Shown here piece by piece: positions 43,713-51,928 of a stretch of 64,000 nucleotides of DNA. The stretch's first letter is position 1. Each line of letters begins with the position of its first letter. The stretch covers positions 1 through 64,000 of the forward strand of contig NZ_LKEV01000003.1 of NCBI RefSeq assembly GCF_001412085.1. Reading direction: 5' to 3'. The stretch is from Corynebacterium lowii. GTDB taxonomy: Bacteria > Actinomycetota > Actinomycetes > Mycobacteriales > Mycobacteriaceae. The notes beneath the pieces were generated by a model. The model worked only from the letters and a program-made list of their open reading frames with translations, was not told the origin of the DNA and did not search any database. The translations under genes were made by a program, and so were the position numbers.

Positions 43713-45320
43713 GTGAACCCCGTGAAGAATCTAGGGCGTGCAGGCCGCCACCGCGCCGGCCTCGCTGCCCTTTCCACCGTGGTAGCGGCCTGCATCGTTG
43801 CGGGCTGCTCGGCTCAGCCCGCCCCGCCTCCGGTGGAGGAGGCCCCCACGCAAAGCGCTGCGCCGACCACGACCTCGGCGGCCCAGCGCTCCGCGCGCGA
43901 GGAACCGGAGCGGACGTCGCTAGCAATGGGCATTGATCCGCTGCGCAATGGCTTTAACCCGCACCTGCTGGCGGATTCCACGGCCTTTGTGGATTCCCTG
44001 GCCGATTTGGTGCTGCCCTCGGCATTTAACGGGGAAGAACTCAATGCCGATCTGTTGGTTTCCGCCGAGCCGGTGGACCCGCCCAATCCGCAGGTGGTGC
44101 AGACGGTGCGCTACGTGCTCACCCCGGAGGCGCAGTGGTCCGATGGCACCCCGGTGAGCGGCAACGATTTTGTGTATCTCTGGGAATCCCTGCGCGATAC
44201 CCCCGGCGTGCGTGGGGAGGCGGGATACCGCGCCATTGCCGACGTCCGCACCAGTGGCGGCGGCAAGACGGTGGAGGTGGACTTTGCTCAGCCCGTGGCC
44301 CAGTGGCGCAGCCTCTTTAGGCATCTGCTGCCCGCACACCTGATGCAGAATGTGGGCTTTAACCAGGGGATGCGCGAGGGAATCCCGGCCTCCGCGGGGC
44401 GGTATATGGTGCGCAAGGTGGATCGCGCGCGCGGCACCGTGGAATTAAGCCGTAACGATCGCTTTTGGGGGAGTAGCCCGGCGGTGACGGAACTCCTGCT
44501 CTTCCGCTCCGTGCGCGGCACCACCGAGGGCACCGATCAACTGCGTAGCCGCCAGCTCAGCTACCTGGACATTACCCCCGCAGAGACCTCCGAGCAGGCC
44601 TTCGGACTGGTGCCGCAGAGCCGCCAGCGCGTCGTGAGCACCGGCCGGGAACTAGCGCTGACCCTCTCCGTGGATTCCGCGGCGCTGGGGGAGCCGTCTG
44701 CGCGCGCGGCCCTTCTTTCGCTTATCGACGTCCCCGCTATCGCCCGCCTGGCGGCCGGGCGCAGCGTCAACCTAGAGGTGCCGGAGAGCAGCGCTGAGCA
44801 GGCCACCGAGGAGGCCCTAAATACCCTACGTGAGGGAACGAACGCCCAACCGCTGCGCATTGCCGCCGATCCCGCCGATAGCGAGGCCTCGGCGGCGGTG
44901 CGGGCCATCGTGGATAGCCTCAGTGGGGCCGGGGTGGTCGCGCAGGTGGTGCCCAGCGACGTAGAGCAGGTCACCGGCGAGGGCCTTGGTGCCGGGGAGG
45001 TGGATGCCGTGGTGTCCTGGCGCGGCGCTGAGCCGGATTCTATCGAGGCGGCCGGGCGCTATAGCTGTTCGGAAACGACGGCGCGGAGCAGCAATCTTTC
45101 TGGTTATTGTTCCCTGCCCACCCAGGGGCTGATCGGGGAGGTGCTGGCGGGCCAGGCCGACCCCTCGGTTCTCAACGAGGTGGAGGAAACCGAACACCTC
45201 AGCCTGCCGCTCCTGCGGGAAACTCGGCTGATGGTGGCCGGGCCGGAAGTAGAGGGCCTGCCCGAGAACCCCGAGCAGTGGCAGGGCCTTGCCACGGCGG
45301 CGCAATGGAAGAAGCGATGA
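43713..45320 (+). CDS. lpqW: LpqW-like substrate-binding lipoprotein
   Basis: 535 aa. The signal peptide (GLAALSTVVAACIVAGC) ends at a lipobox VAGC, followed by a Pro/Ser/Thr-rich linker. The rest has the fold pattern of family-5 peptide-binding proteins (YVLTPEAQWSDGTPVSGNDFVYLWESL). Gene order typA-lpqW-mshB matches mycobacterial LpqW, a non-transport protein that directs phosphatidylinositol mannosides toward lipomannan and lipoarabinomannan. Start: GTG 43713 is eight bases after a TACCCT -10-like hexamer (43699-43704), so the mRNA may be leaderless; GTG 43722 is an alternative. There is no ABC permease next to it. Confidence 0.8.
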   Translation: MNPVKNLGRAGRHRAGLAALSTVVAACIVAGCSAQPAPPPVEEAPTQSAAPTTTSAAQRSAREEPERTSLAMGIDPLRNGFNPHLLADSTAFVDSLADLVLPSAFNGEELNADLLVSAEPVDPPNPQVVQTVRYVLTPEAQWSDGTPVSGNDFVYLWESLRDTPGVRGEAGYRAIADVRTSGGGKTVEVDFAQPVAQWRSLFRHLLPAHLMQNVGFNQGMREGIPASAGRYMVRKVDRARGTVELSRNDRFWGSSPAVTELLLFRSVRGTTEGTDQLRSRQLSYLDITPAETSEQAFGLVPQSRQRVVSTGRELALTLSVDSAALGEPSARAALLSLIDVPAIARLAAGRSVNLEVPESSAEQATEEALNTLREGTNAQPLRIAADPADSEASAAVRAIVDSLSGAGVVAQVVPSDVEQVTGEGLGAGEVDAVVSWRGAEPDSIEAAGRYSCSETTARSSNLSGYCSLPTQGLIGEVLAGQADPSVLNEVEETEHLSLPLLRETRLMVAGPEVEGLPENPEQWQGLATAAQWKKR

Positions 45321-45331
45321 GGAGGAACCCG

Positions 45332-46219
45332 ATGAATCTCATGGGAAAGCGCGTGGTGGCGGTGCACGCCCACCCCGATGATGAGGCGATTTGGACCGGT
45401 GGCGCCCTGGCCCGCCTCGCTCGCCTGGGCGCAGAGGTGACCGTGGTCACCTGCACGCTCGGGGAGGAGGGCGAGGTGATCGGGAACCCCTACGCGAACT
45501 TGGTGGCCGATCACGCGGATCAACTCGGCGGTTTCCGCATCGGGGAGCTGCGCGCCTCCCTGGACGCCTTGGGAGTGTGCGGCCGTTTCCTGGGCGCGCC
45601 GGGGAAGTACCGGGATTCCGGCATGGCGGGCACGCCCGCGGCTAAGCACCCACCGGCCTTTGCCTCCTCGGGAGAAACAGCCGTTACTGACCTCGTGGAG
45701 ATACTGGAGGAGATTCACCCCGACCTCCTGATTACCTACGGCCCCGATGGTGGTTATGGTCACCCGGATCATATTCGGGCACACGAGATTACTCACGCGG
45801 CAGCCCGGCAGGTGCCCGTGGCTGGAATCCTGTGGGCGGTGACCTTGGAATCGGAATTGCAAGCGGGCTTGGAGGCCATCGAGCATATTCCCGCCGGGTG
45901 GCGAGCGGCCCAGTCCGGGGAGATCGCCTGCGTGCCGCAGGCCGACCTGGCTGTCCACATGACGGTGGGGGAGATGGCGGCCAAGGCTGCCGCCATTCGT
46001 GCCCACGCCACCCAACTATGGCTGGCCGATGGCTCCGTGAGCGCCACCAACCCGCAGGCCGCCTATGCCACGCTGCGCCATCCGGGCCCCGCCGCCCAGG
46101 TCTTTGCCCTGTCTAACCTCATCGCGCAGCCGCTGACCTGGAAGGAGCACTATCAGGTGGGGGAGGGCTCGGCGCTGCTGGGCGATGTGCGCTGGTGGGA
46201 GGAGGCTGCCGGTGAGTGA
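45332..46219 (+). CDS. mshB: GlcNAc-Ins deacetylase, mycothiol biosynthesis
   Basis: 295 aa zinc-dependent deacetylase of the PIG-L/LmbE family. It removes the acetyl group from N-acetylglucosaminyl-inositol, the second committed step to mycothiol. The metal motif AHPDDEAIWTGG lies at residues 14-25, the third ligand His is in YGHPDHIRAHE, and VTCTLGEEGEVIG, conserved in MshB, is present. Start: ATG 45332 follows AGGAGG by six bases; an earlier in-frame ATG would overlap lpqW. The next gene overlaps its stop by eight bases. Confidence 0.92.
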   Translation: MNLMGKRVVAVHAHPDDEAIWTGGALARLARLGAEVTVVTCTLGEEGEVIGNPYANLVADHADQLGGFRIGELRASLDALGVCGRFLGAPGKYRDSGMAGTPAAKHPPAFASSGETAVTDLVEILEEIHPDLLITYGPDGGYGHPDHIRAHEITHAAARQVPVAGILWAVTLESELQAGLEAIEHIPAGWRAAQSGEIACVPQADLAVHMTVGEMAAKAAAIRAHATQLWLADGSVSATNPQAAYATLRHPGPAAQVFALSNLIAQPLTWKEHYQVGEGSALLGDVRWWEEAAGE

Positions 46220-46622
46220 GCAAGAGGGCGTCGATAAGCCCCTTACCCGCACCGATTTCTCCAAAGGGGAGGCGGCTCTGGGCCTGTTGTGGCTGGCTAT
46301 TGCGGCGCTGATCTCCGTGTTGTTGGAGGTGGTGTACCTGGGTACCTGGATTACCCTGCCCGGTGGCACGAAGATCCCCTTCCCCTACATGATCGTGGTG
46401 GCCTTCCTGTTCAACCGCGTGCTCAGCCGCACGGCCCTGTTGTGGACCCGCCACGCGGGCCTGGCCGGTATTCCCCTGTGGACCTGGTTGATGGGATACG
46501 TGGTGCTCACCATGTGGGTAGCGGTAACGGGGGATCAGCTGGTGGGCAATAATATTCGCAGCGTTGCGCTGCTCATCGCGGGAATGATCGGAGGCGGTTG
46601 GCCGCTGGTGATAAGAAAATGA
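46212..46622 (+). CDS. conserved membrane protein downstream of mshB
   Basis: 136 aa from GTG 46212, overlapping the mshB stop. Four hydrophobic segments: [53 protein letters not shown] and [16 protein letters not shown]. It occupies the place of a conserved mycobacterial hypothetical between mshB and fdxC. No function known. Confidence 0.75.
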   Translation: MSEQEGVDKPLTRTDFSKGEAALGLLWLAIAALISVLLEVVYLGTWITLPGGTKIPFPYMIVVAFLFNRVLSRTALLWTRHAGLAGIPLWTWLMGYVVLTMWVAVTGDQLVGNNIRSVALLIAGMIGGGWPLVIRK

Positions 46623-46686
46623 CATACTATGCGGTGTCACTGCGCTACCGCGCGTGATTTCCCGTAAATGGAGTTCCCGATACACG

Positions 46687-47010
46687 ATGACTTATACAAT
46701 CGCACAGCCCTGTGTGGATGTCATGGACCGCGCCTGCGTGGAGGAGTGCCCGGTGGATTGCATCTATGAGGGCAAGCGCTCCCTGTACATTCACCCCGAT
46801 GAGTGCGTCGATTGCGGTGCCTGCGAGCCCGCCTGCCCGGTGGAGGCCATCTTCTACGAGGACGATGTGCCCGATGAGTGGTTGGACTACAACGATGCCA
46901 ATGCGGCCTTTTTTGATGACCTCGGCTCTCCGGGCGGGGCACAAAAACTGGGACCGCAGGACTTCGACGCCCCGCTGATCGCCGCCCTTCCGCCGCAAAA
47001 CACCGACTAA
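46687..47010 (+). CDS. fdxC: 7Fe ferredoxin
   Basis: 107 aa. The N-terminal half has cysteines for a [3Fe-4S] and a [4Fe-4S] cluster: [17 protein letters not shown] and [12 protein letters not shown]. The C-terminal acidic tail ([20 protein letters not shown]) is as in actinobacterial FdxA/FdxC. It would carry electrons at low potential for oxidoreductases. The start is ATG 46687; a longer reading lacks a ribosome site. dapC follows 22 bases later, as in mycobacteria. Confidence 0.93.
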   Translation: MTYTIAQPCVDVMDRACVEECPVDCIYEGKRSLYIHPDECVDCGACEPACPVEAIFYEDDVPDEWLDYNDANAAFFDDLGSPGGAQKLGPQDFDAPLIAALPPQNTD

Positions 47011-47032
47011 TCCGCTTGAGAGAAGGCCCGCC

Positions 47033-48142
47033 ATGACCCGCACTCCGCTGGGAGATACGCTGCCCGATTTCCCCTGGGACTCGCTCGCCCCCGCCAAGAA
47101 GCGCGCGGCCGAGCACCCCGAGGGAATCGTCAATCTATCCGTGGGTTCCCCCGTGGATGAGGTGGCGCCGGGTATCCAATTGGCCTTGGCGGAGGCGGCA
47201 GCCTATCCGGGTTATCCCCAGACCGTCGGCACCCCGGAACTGCGGCGCGCGATCATCGAATCGAGCGCTCGCCGCTACGGGATCACCGAGCTAGGGGAGA
47301 ACTCCGTGCTCCCCGTGGTGGGCACCAAGGAGGCTATCGCCTGGCTGCCCACCACCCTCGGGCTGGGCAAGGGCGACACCGTGGTGATCCCGGAACTGGC
47401 CTATCCCACCTACGAGGTGGGCGCACGCCTGGCGGGCTGCGAGGTGCTGCGCACCGACTCCACCGTGGCACTAGGCCCGCAGAGGCCGGGCCTGATCTTC
47501 CTCAATTCCCCCTCCAACCCTTCCGGCAGGGTGCTCGGGGTGGAACACCTGCGCAAGGTGGTGGAATGGGCCCGCGAGCGCGACGTAATCGTCGCCTCCG
47601 ACGAGTGCTACCTCGGCCTAGGCTGGGACGACGAGCGCCGTCCGCTCTCTTTGCTGCACCCCGAGGTCTGTGGAGGCGACCACAGCAATCTGCTGGTTAT
47701 TCATTCGCTTTCTAAGACCTCCAACCTGGCCGGATACCGTGCGGGTTTCTTTGCGGGCGATAGTGGGCTTATTGCAGAACTCACCTTGGTGCGCAAGCAC
47801 GCCGGACTCATGGTGCCGTACCCTATCCAGTCTGCCCTGCGGGCCGCCTTGGAGGAGGACACCCAGGAGCAGGTGCAAAAGATGCGCTACGCCGCCCGCC
47901 GCGCCACGCTGCTGCGGGCGGTCACCGAGGCCGGTTTCACGATCGAGCACTCCGAGGCCGGGCTTTATCTCTGGGCCACTCGCGGGGAGGACTGCTGGGA
48001 TACCGTCGAATGGTTTGCCGAGCGCGGCATCCTCGTGGCCCCCGGTTCCTTCTATGGCCCCTCAGGGGGCAAGCATGTGCGAATCTCCCTGACCGCCACC
48101 GATGAGCGTATCGACGCCGCCACCGCCAGGTTAGGCGCATAG
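47033..48142 (+). CDS. dapC: succinyldiaminopimelate transaminase
   Basis: 369 aa PLP-dependent class I/II aminotransferase. It makes N-succinyl-LL-2,6-diaminopimelate in the succinylase branch of lysine/DAP synthesis. Family pattern: VNLSVGSPVDEVAP, AYPGYPQTVGTPELR, FLNSPSNPSGRVLG, DECYLGLGWD, the PLP lysine in IHSLSKTSNLAGYRAGF, and an Arg for substrate carboxylate in KHVRISLT. The ATG 47033 is close behind fdxC. dapD and dapE lie 3-7 kb to the right, so three genes of the branch are in this window. Confidence 0.93.
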   Translation: MTRTPLGDTLPDFPWDSLAPAKKRAAEHPEGIVNLSVGSPVDEVAPGIQLALAEAAAYPGYPQTVGTPELRRAIIESSARRYGITELGENSVLPVVGTKEAIAWLPTTLGLGKGDTVVIPELAYPTYEVGARLAGCEVLRTDSTVALGPQRPGLIFLNSPSNPSGRVLGVEHLRKVVEWARERDVIVASDECYLGLGWDDERRPLSLLHPEVCGGDHSNLLVIHSLSKTSNLAGYRAGFFAGDSGLIAELTLVRKHAGLMVPYPIQSALRAALEEDTQEQVQKMRYAARRATLLRAVTEAGFTIEHSEAGLYLWATRGEDCWDTVEWFAERGILVAPGSFYGPSGGKHVRISLTATDERIDAATARLGA

Positions 48143-48202
48143 CACTGCGGCAAGTAAAGTAAAGCCCTTGAGGTATCCGTATTCTAGTGAGGGCTGAACA
48201 TA

Positions 48203-48775
48203 GTGAACCGTGGTCTTTCCCGTGAAAGTCTTTCACGCAATTTTCGACAGTTCCTCACTTTTGGCCTCATCGGTGGCTCCGGCACCATAGTGAACTTTGC
48301 CGTGGCCGTTTTATCCAAGAAGATCGCCGGGTGGACGGCGGGTATCTCCGTGGACGATCCATTTTTGAATCTCCTGGGCACGCAGTTTCACATTCGCTGG
48401 TACCACGTATTCATGGTGATAGCCTTCCTGGTGGCTAATACCTGGAATTACCAGCTCAACCGCATGTGGACGTTCAAGGGTATGAGCACGCGCAGTTGGC
48501 TGCGGGACTTCTTCCCCTTCCTCTTTACCGGCCTGGGAGCCTTTGCGGTGAGCACCGTGGTGGCTACTTTCCTGATGAATCCCACCTCACCCATCGCGCT
48601 GCCCTCGGATATTCTCGATGATTCTTCCGGGCTGCGTACCAAGTTCTACTGGGCAACTATTATTTCCACCTTAGTGGCCATGCCGGTGAACTTTGTGGTG
48701 AATAAACTATGGACCTTTGGCCGCCAGCGCGGGCACCGCGTGGTGTTAGAACAGGAACCCGTGGGGCAGGGTTAA
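48203..48775 (+). CDS. GtrA family membrane protein
   Basis: 190 aa. FRQFLTFGLIGGSGTIVNFAVA is the typical GtrA opening, ANTWNYQLNRMWTFKG and NFVVNKLWTFGR are the two family repeats, with four helices in all. GtrA-like proteins are thought to flip polyprenyl-phosphate sugars or assist cell-wall glycosylation. It begins at GTG 48203; a TATTCT -10-like hexamer precedes. Its 3' end overlaps the convergent membrane-protein gene by four bases. Confidence 0.88.
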   Translation: MNRGLSRESLSRNFRQFLTFGLIGGSGTIVNFAVAVLSKKIAGWTAGISVDDPFLNLLGTQFHIRWYHVFMVIAFLVANTWNYQLNRMWTFKGMSTRSWLRDFFPFLFTGLGAFAVSTVVATFLMNPTSPIALPSDILDDSSGLRTKFYWATIISTLVAMPVNFVVNKLWTFGRQRGHRVVLEQEPVGQG

Positions 48776-49254
48776 TCCTCGGAATCGAGCTTTTTATCTA
48801 GGCGCTGGCGATCTTTCCGCCGGCGCTTTTCTGATTGTTTGGTGCCGTAATGGTACATAGTAAAGATCAATCCCGTTAGGCCTCCAATGAGTAGAGTGAT
48901 GATGGACTCGCCGAGGAGGTGCAACTTATAGGCCATGCCGACGGTTGCGATAATGCAGAGTGGAGCCGCTATGAGTAATTCCGGCAGAGATCTTGTGTGG
49001 GCACACGGTATCGCCACCGTTCTGCGCAGCCACCGGATACCGGCGAGCTGAGCGAAACTAGAAGCGAAGAGGGGGAGAGCACAAAGAAGGGAATAGTAGC
49101 CGGGCAGGACCCAGGCCAAGACGGCCGCGATAAGGAGACTGAGCCAATCGTTATAGGCCACTGCGACGGTAGAAGATTTGTGGAGCATGGCTTGCTCGAA
49201 CTCGTCATCGACAAGCCGGTTAGTGCGTTTAATGGCGTAGTCTGCGTAACTCAT
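48772..49254 (-). CDS. membrane protein, copy 2 of a tandem duplication
   Basis: 160 aa, closely related to the next gene (49268-49744). Both begin with MSYADY, then IKRTNRLVDDEFEQAMLHKS, and end in SEKRR.KDRQRLDKKLDSE. Two pairs of hydrophobic segments lie between (AVLAWVLPGYYSLLCALPLF; LIAAPLCIIATVGMA and IITLLIGGLTGLIF), with charged ends in the cytoplasm. The C termini are conserved while the middle has diverged. No family recognised. Preceded by a GGAGA. Third gene of the operon led by the XRE regulator, after a 13-base gap. Confidence 0.75.
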   Translation of the reverse strand: MSYADYAIKRTNRLVDDEFEQAMLHKSSTVAVAYNDWLSLLIAAVLAWVLPGYYSLLCALPLFASSFAQLAGIRWLRRTVAIPCAHTRSLPELLIAAPLCIIATVGMAYKLHLLGESIITLLIGGLTGLIFTMYHYGTKQSEKRRRKDRQRLDKKLDSED

Positions 49255-49267
49255 AGTGGGGGTCTCC

Positions 49268-49744
49268 TTATTGACTCTCGGAATCGAGCTCTTTATCCAG
49301 GCGTTTTCGATCTTCTTCGCGCCTCTTCTCGGAGCGCTTGTAACCGTAGTAGGCGCCACCGAGTCCGCCGATGAAAGGTGTGAAAGCGAAGGGATCGCTG
49401 GGCCAGCCAATATTGTGGAATATACCCACGCCCATGCACACCATGAGAAGGACAGAGAGAATGAACTCCGGTGGTGATTGTGTGGAGTATCGAGGAATCG
49501 GAACGGTGCGCCGCATCCAATAGACGCCGATGAGGCGGGGCAGCGTAAGCGGAATGAGAAGAATGATACAGGCCAAGAGAGAATAGGCCCCAGGTAAAAC
49601 CCAAGCGAAAATGACACCGAGGACGATGCAAAACCAATCGTTATAGGCCAGGGCCACGGTGGAGGACTTATGGAGCATGGCTTGCTCGAACTCGTCATCG
49701 ACAAGCCGGTTAGTGCGTTTTATAACGTAGTCTGCGTAACTCAT
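49268..49744 (-). CDS. membrane protein, copy 1 of a tandem duplication
   Basis: 158 aa paralog of the 48772-49254 product, sharing nearly identical first 35 residues and C terminus. Four hydrophobic stretches include LGVIFAWVLPGAYSLLACII and FILSVLLMVCMGVGIF. The ATG at 49744 overlaps the XRE-gene stop by four bases. In Gram-positive bacteria small XRE genes are often coupled with membrane proteins whose role is unclear (resembling membrane-stress or toxin-like pairs). Function unknown; context is the only clue. Confidence 0.75.
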   Translation of the reverse strand: MSYADYVIKRTNRLVDDEFEQAMLHKSSTVALAYNDWFCIVLGVIFAWVLPGAYSLLACIILLIPLTLPRLIGVYWMRRTVPIPRYSTQSPPEFILSVLLMVCMGVGIFHNIGWPSDPFAFTPFIGGLGGAYYGYKRSEKRREEDRKRLDKELDSESQ

Positions 49745-49962
49745 GCGGGGGTCTCCTCTTGATTCGCGCCAAAGACGCTTTCAACGGTTTGGTTGAGTTC
49801 GTGACAGATAGCGAGGGCAAGGTGAACCGAGGGGGAGTAGTTTCCCTTTTCGATGTTGGCGATGGTCTGCCGTGACACCTGAACCCGCTGGGCGAGTTCG
49901 GCCTGGGAAAGTTCGTTCCATCGGCGGTACTTGCGCACCATGTTGGGGGGAACTTCTGGCAT
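49741..49962 (-). CDS. small XRE-family transcriptional regulator
   Basis: 73 aa. The helix-turn-helix runs from residue 17 to 68: LSQAELAQRVQVSRQTIANI, then EKGNYSPSVHLALAICHELN, the classic Cro/CI type. It is the same size as autoregulatory one-domain regulators such as YozG/YgzD. AAAGGAG is six bases before ATG 49962. The palindrome TGTAAA-N6-TTTACA about 32-49 bases upstream is a plausible autoregulatory operator. It heads an operon with the two tandem membrane proteins (4-base overlap). Confidence 0.9.
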   Translation of the reverse strand: MPEVPPNMVRKYRRWNELSQAELAQRVQVSRQTIANIEKGNYSPSVHLALAICHELNQTVESVFGANQEETPA

Positions 49963-49993
49963 AGGGCTCCTTTGGGATGCTTACATGGCAAAG

Positions 49994-50011
49994 TGTAAAG
50001 AATAATTTACA
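49994..50011. promoter_or_regulatory. palindromic operator of the XRE operon
   Basis: TGTAAA (49994-49999), six-base spacer, TTTACA (50006-50011): an 18-bp inverted repeat in the promoter zone of the XRE gene. The location and symmetry suit a dimeric helix-turn-helix repressor. A weak -10 could overlap it. Confidence 0.6.
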
Positions 50012-50035
50012 TCTTGTCTAGTGGTCTGGGGTAAA

Positions 50036-50177
50036 AAAGTGGGTGCCCTGGTCAACGACCAGGGCACCCACGGGGGTGGAGTGGAAAGGCTAGTTGGCGT
50101 GTAGGGCCTCGTTGAGGGTCACCGAGGAGGTGTAGGGGGTGGCCTCCACGGAGCCGGAAACGGAGTTGCGGCGGAAG
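50036..50177 (-). repeat. duplicated dapD 3' end and terminator (remnant copy)
   Basis: These 142 bases repeat 50906-51047 in the same orientation with about eight mismatches (roughly 94 percent identical). They comprise the last ~29 codons of dapD, its stop, and a terminator hairpin (13-bp stem, GTGGGTGCCCTGG / CCAGGGCACCCAC at 50039-50071). This copy has the stronger T-run (six Ts on the minus strand), suggesting it is the original terminator. The dapD homology breaks at 50177. Between the copies lies a foreign-looking gene. Confidence 0.9.
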
Positions 50178-50538
50178 GGGGGGTGGCACGTTGTGCTGAA
50201 GGCGGCAGATTAGGTTTAGGGGACATTGACCCTTGTGCAACGTGGTGGCTCGGTGTCGTGGTTGCGGCGGGTTTTATGGCCTGTGGGGATGCGTGATGTC
50301 TTCTATCGCCTAAACCTGCATCATTCTTTTGTCCAGACAGGGCGGTGTATTTATTTTGCACGGTTGATGGCGGATGTTGGAACTCTGTGGCATGTTTCTA
50401 GAGCATGCTTAATATTGTAGGAAAAAACCCACAGACTACGCGGTAAGGATTTGTCATGTGTGCTATGAATATAAATGATACTGTCTAGTGAGAGCTATCT
50501 GTTTCTATGTTTGTTCTAGCTAATATAGGAGGAATGTG
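50178..50538. other. non-coding part of the inserted segment
   Basis: No convincing gene in these 361 bases. A 9-bp inverted repeat AGGTTTAGG (50212-50220) / CCTAAACCT (50309-50317) encloses about 88 bases. From about 50400 the sequence becomes AT-rich, and probably holds the promoter of the following gene. I see nothing that resembles a transposase or integrase. Confidence 0.5.
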
Positions 50539-50907
50539 ATGGACGTGAAAGATTATATCAACTCGGCTATTCTGACGCCGGAAAATGATGTATCAGGGGA
50601 GCTTAAAAATCCTGAATATTGCGTTACTTTCTGGAAGGAAGAAGAATCTGATGATCTGGAATCTAGATTCTCAACGAGAAGATATAAGTGCTCTCATGCC
50701 ACGGGCATTATGGAGGTTATTTCTTGGGCTGAAGATAATGTGAAGCCCAAGGAATCAATCGCTATCCTATTTATTCAGGTTTGCGTTGATGAACAGGGAG
50801 AGAGGTACGACTCTATGCACTTGGTGCATGGAGTTTATCCTGAGGGGGTAGAAACTTCACCCGGCGCAGACTTTAGCTGGACGATGCGTAAAGCTACTGA
50901 TGCTTAA
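50539..50907 (+). CDS. orphan 122-aa protein in the dapD insertion
   Basis: 122 aa acidic soluble protein (DVKDYINSAILTPENDVSGE..., CVTFWKEEESDDLESRF, IMEVISWAEDNVKPKESI, FSWTMRKATDA). I recognise no family. It has an excellent ribosome site (AGGAGG six bases before ATG 50539; GTG 50536 is less likely). Its base composition is distinctly AT-richer than the neighbours. The stop codon TAA directly abuts the second dapD 3'-end repeat. Small acidic proteins alone in insertions are often immunity or antitoxin proteins, but nothing here shows that. It is transcribed opposite to dapD. Confidence 0.6.
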   Translation: MDVKDYINSAILTPENDVSGELKNPEYCVTFWKEEESDDLESRFSTRRYKCSHATGIMEVISWAEDNVKPKESIAILFIQVCVDEQGERYDSMHLVHGVYPEGVETSPGADFSWTMRKATDA

Positions 50908-51047
50908 AGTGGGTGCCCTGGTTGTTGACCGGGGCACCCACGGGGGTGGAGTGAAAAGACTAGTTGGCGTGTAGGGCCTCGTTGAGGGTTACCGAGGAGG
51001 TGTAGGGGGTGGCCTCCACGGAGCCGGAAACGGAGTTGCGGCGGAAG
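50906..51047 (-). repeat. dapD 3' end repeat, copy joined to the gene
   Basis: Partner of 50036-50177: same 142-base length, same strand, about eight differences. The most changed part is the terminator loop. It covers the last codons of dapD and its terminator. The two copies flank about 728 bases with the orphan gene. Confidence 0.9.
50910..50942 (-). terminator. dapD terminator hairpin (intact-gene copy)
   Basis: Stem GTGGGTGCCCTGG / CCGGGGCACCCAC around a TTGTTGA loop, one mismatch/wobble pair. On the minus strand it is followed by only TTTAAG, a weaker T-run than the remnant copy. It would stop dapD transcripts or the oncoming orphan-gene transcript. Confidence 0.75.
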
Positions 51048-51928
51048 AGAATACCGGAGGCACCCGAGAGAGTGGAGGCCTTCACCGTGGTGCCCTCATC
51101 GACACCAGCAGCCTGGGCCACCGTGCCAAAAACGGATACCTTGGTACCCGCCGTAACGTACAGGCCGGCTTCCACCACGCAATCATCACCCAGGGAGATA
51201 CCCACGCCGGCATTAGCTCCCAGCAGGCAGCGCTCACCGATGGAGATAACCTCTTTGCCGCCGCCGGAAAGGGTACCCATGATGGAAGCGCCGCCGCCCA
51301 CGTCGGAGCCATTGCCCACCACGACACCGGCGGAGATACGGCCCTCCACCATTGAGTTACCCAGCGTGCCGGCGTTGAAGTTCACGAAGCCCTCGTGCAT
51401 GACGGTGGTGCCCTCCGCAAGGTGGGCACCGAGGCGCACGCGGTCGGCGTCGCCAATGCGAACGCCGGTGGGAACCACATAGTCCACCATGCGTGGGAAC
51501 TTATCCACGGAGTAGACCGTCACCGGGCCGCGCGTGGCCAGGCGGGCGCGCACCATCTGGAAATCGGCCGGGGTGCAGGGGCCGTAATTAGTCCACACCA
51601 CGTTGGCGAGCAGGCCGAAGATACCATCCATGTTTTGCCCGTGGGGGCGTACCAGGCGGTGCGAGAGCAGGTGAAGGCGCAGGTAGGCGTCGTAAGCATC
51701 GGCGGGGGCCTCATCTAAGGAGGCGATGCGCGTTTCTACCGCCACGCGAGCCACGCCGCGGTCCTCGTCCGGCCCGGTGAGGGGCGCGAGATGGGCCGGG
51801 GCCTCGTCAAGACGGTCGGTTCCCGCGGTCAAAGGGGTGTCGTGGAGCTGAGGTGCGGGGAACCAGACGTCGAGGACGGTGCCGTCGTGGGTGAGGGTTG
51901 TTATTCCTTGAGCTGATGCAGAAGTCAT
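50960..51928 (-). CDS. dapD: 2,3,4,5-tetrahydropyridine-2,6-dicarboxylate N-succinyltransferase
   Basis: 322 aa left-handed beta-helix (hexapeptide-repeat) acyltransferase. It adds succinyl from succinyl-CoA to tetrahydrodipicolinate in DAP/lysine synthesis. The actinobacterial long form is recognised by [54 protein letters not shown] and [20 protein letters not shown]. The start is ATG 51928, overlapping the permease stop (ATGA). Its last ~29 codons are duplicated at 50036-50177; this copy is the one joined to the intact gene. Transcription with two permeases upstream is probable. Confidence 0.94.
   Translation of the reverse strand: MTSASAQGITTLTHDGTVLDVWFPAPQLHDTPLTAGTDRLDEAPAHLAPLTGPDEDRGVARVAVETRIASLDEAPADAYDAYLRLHLLSHRLVRPHGQNMDGIFGLLANVVWTNYGPCTPADFQMVRARLATRGPVTVYSVDKFPRMVDYVVPTGVRIGDADRVRLGAHLAEGTTVMHEGFVNFNAGTLGNSMVEGRISAGVVVGNGSDVGGGASIMGTLSGGGKEVISIGERCLLGANAGVGISLGDDCVVEAGLYVTAGTKVSVFGTVAQAAGVDEGTTVKASTLSGASGILFRRNSVSGSVEATPYTSSVTLNEALHAN

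Noticed and set aside
43713..45320. Substrate-binding subunit of a peptide ABC importer.
   Set aside because: The fold is right, but no permease or ATPase is adjacent, and the typA-mshB synteny points to LpqW.
50226..50420. 64-codon frame in the dapD insertion upstream of the orphan gene.
   Set aside because: No ribosome site or recognised family; it spans an inverted repeat and is more probably non-coding.
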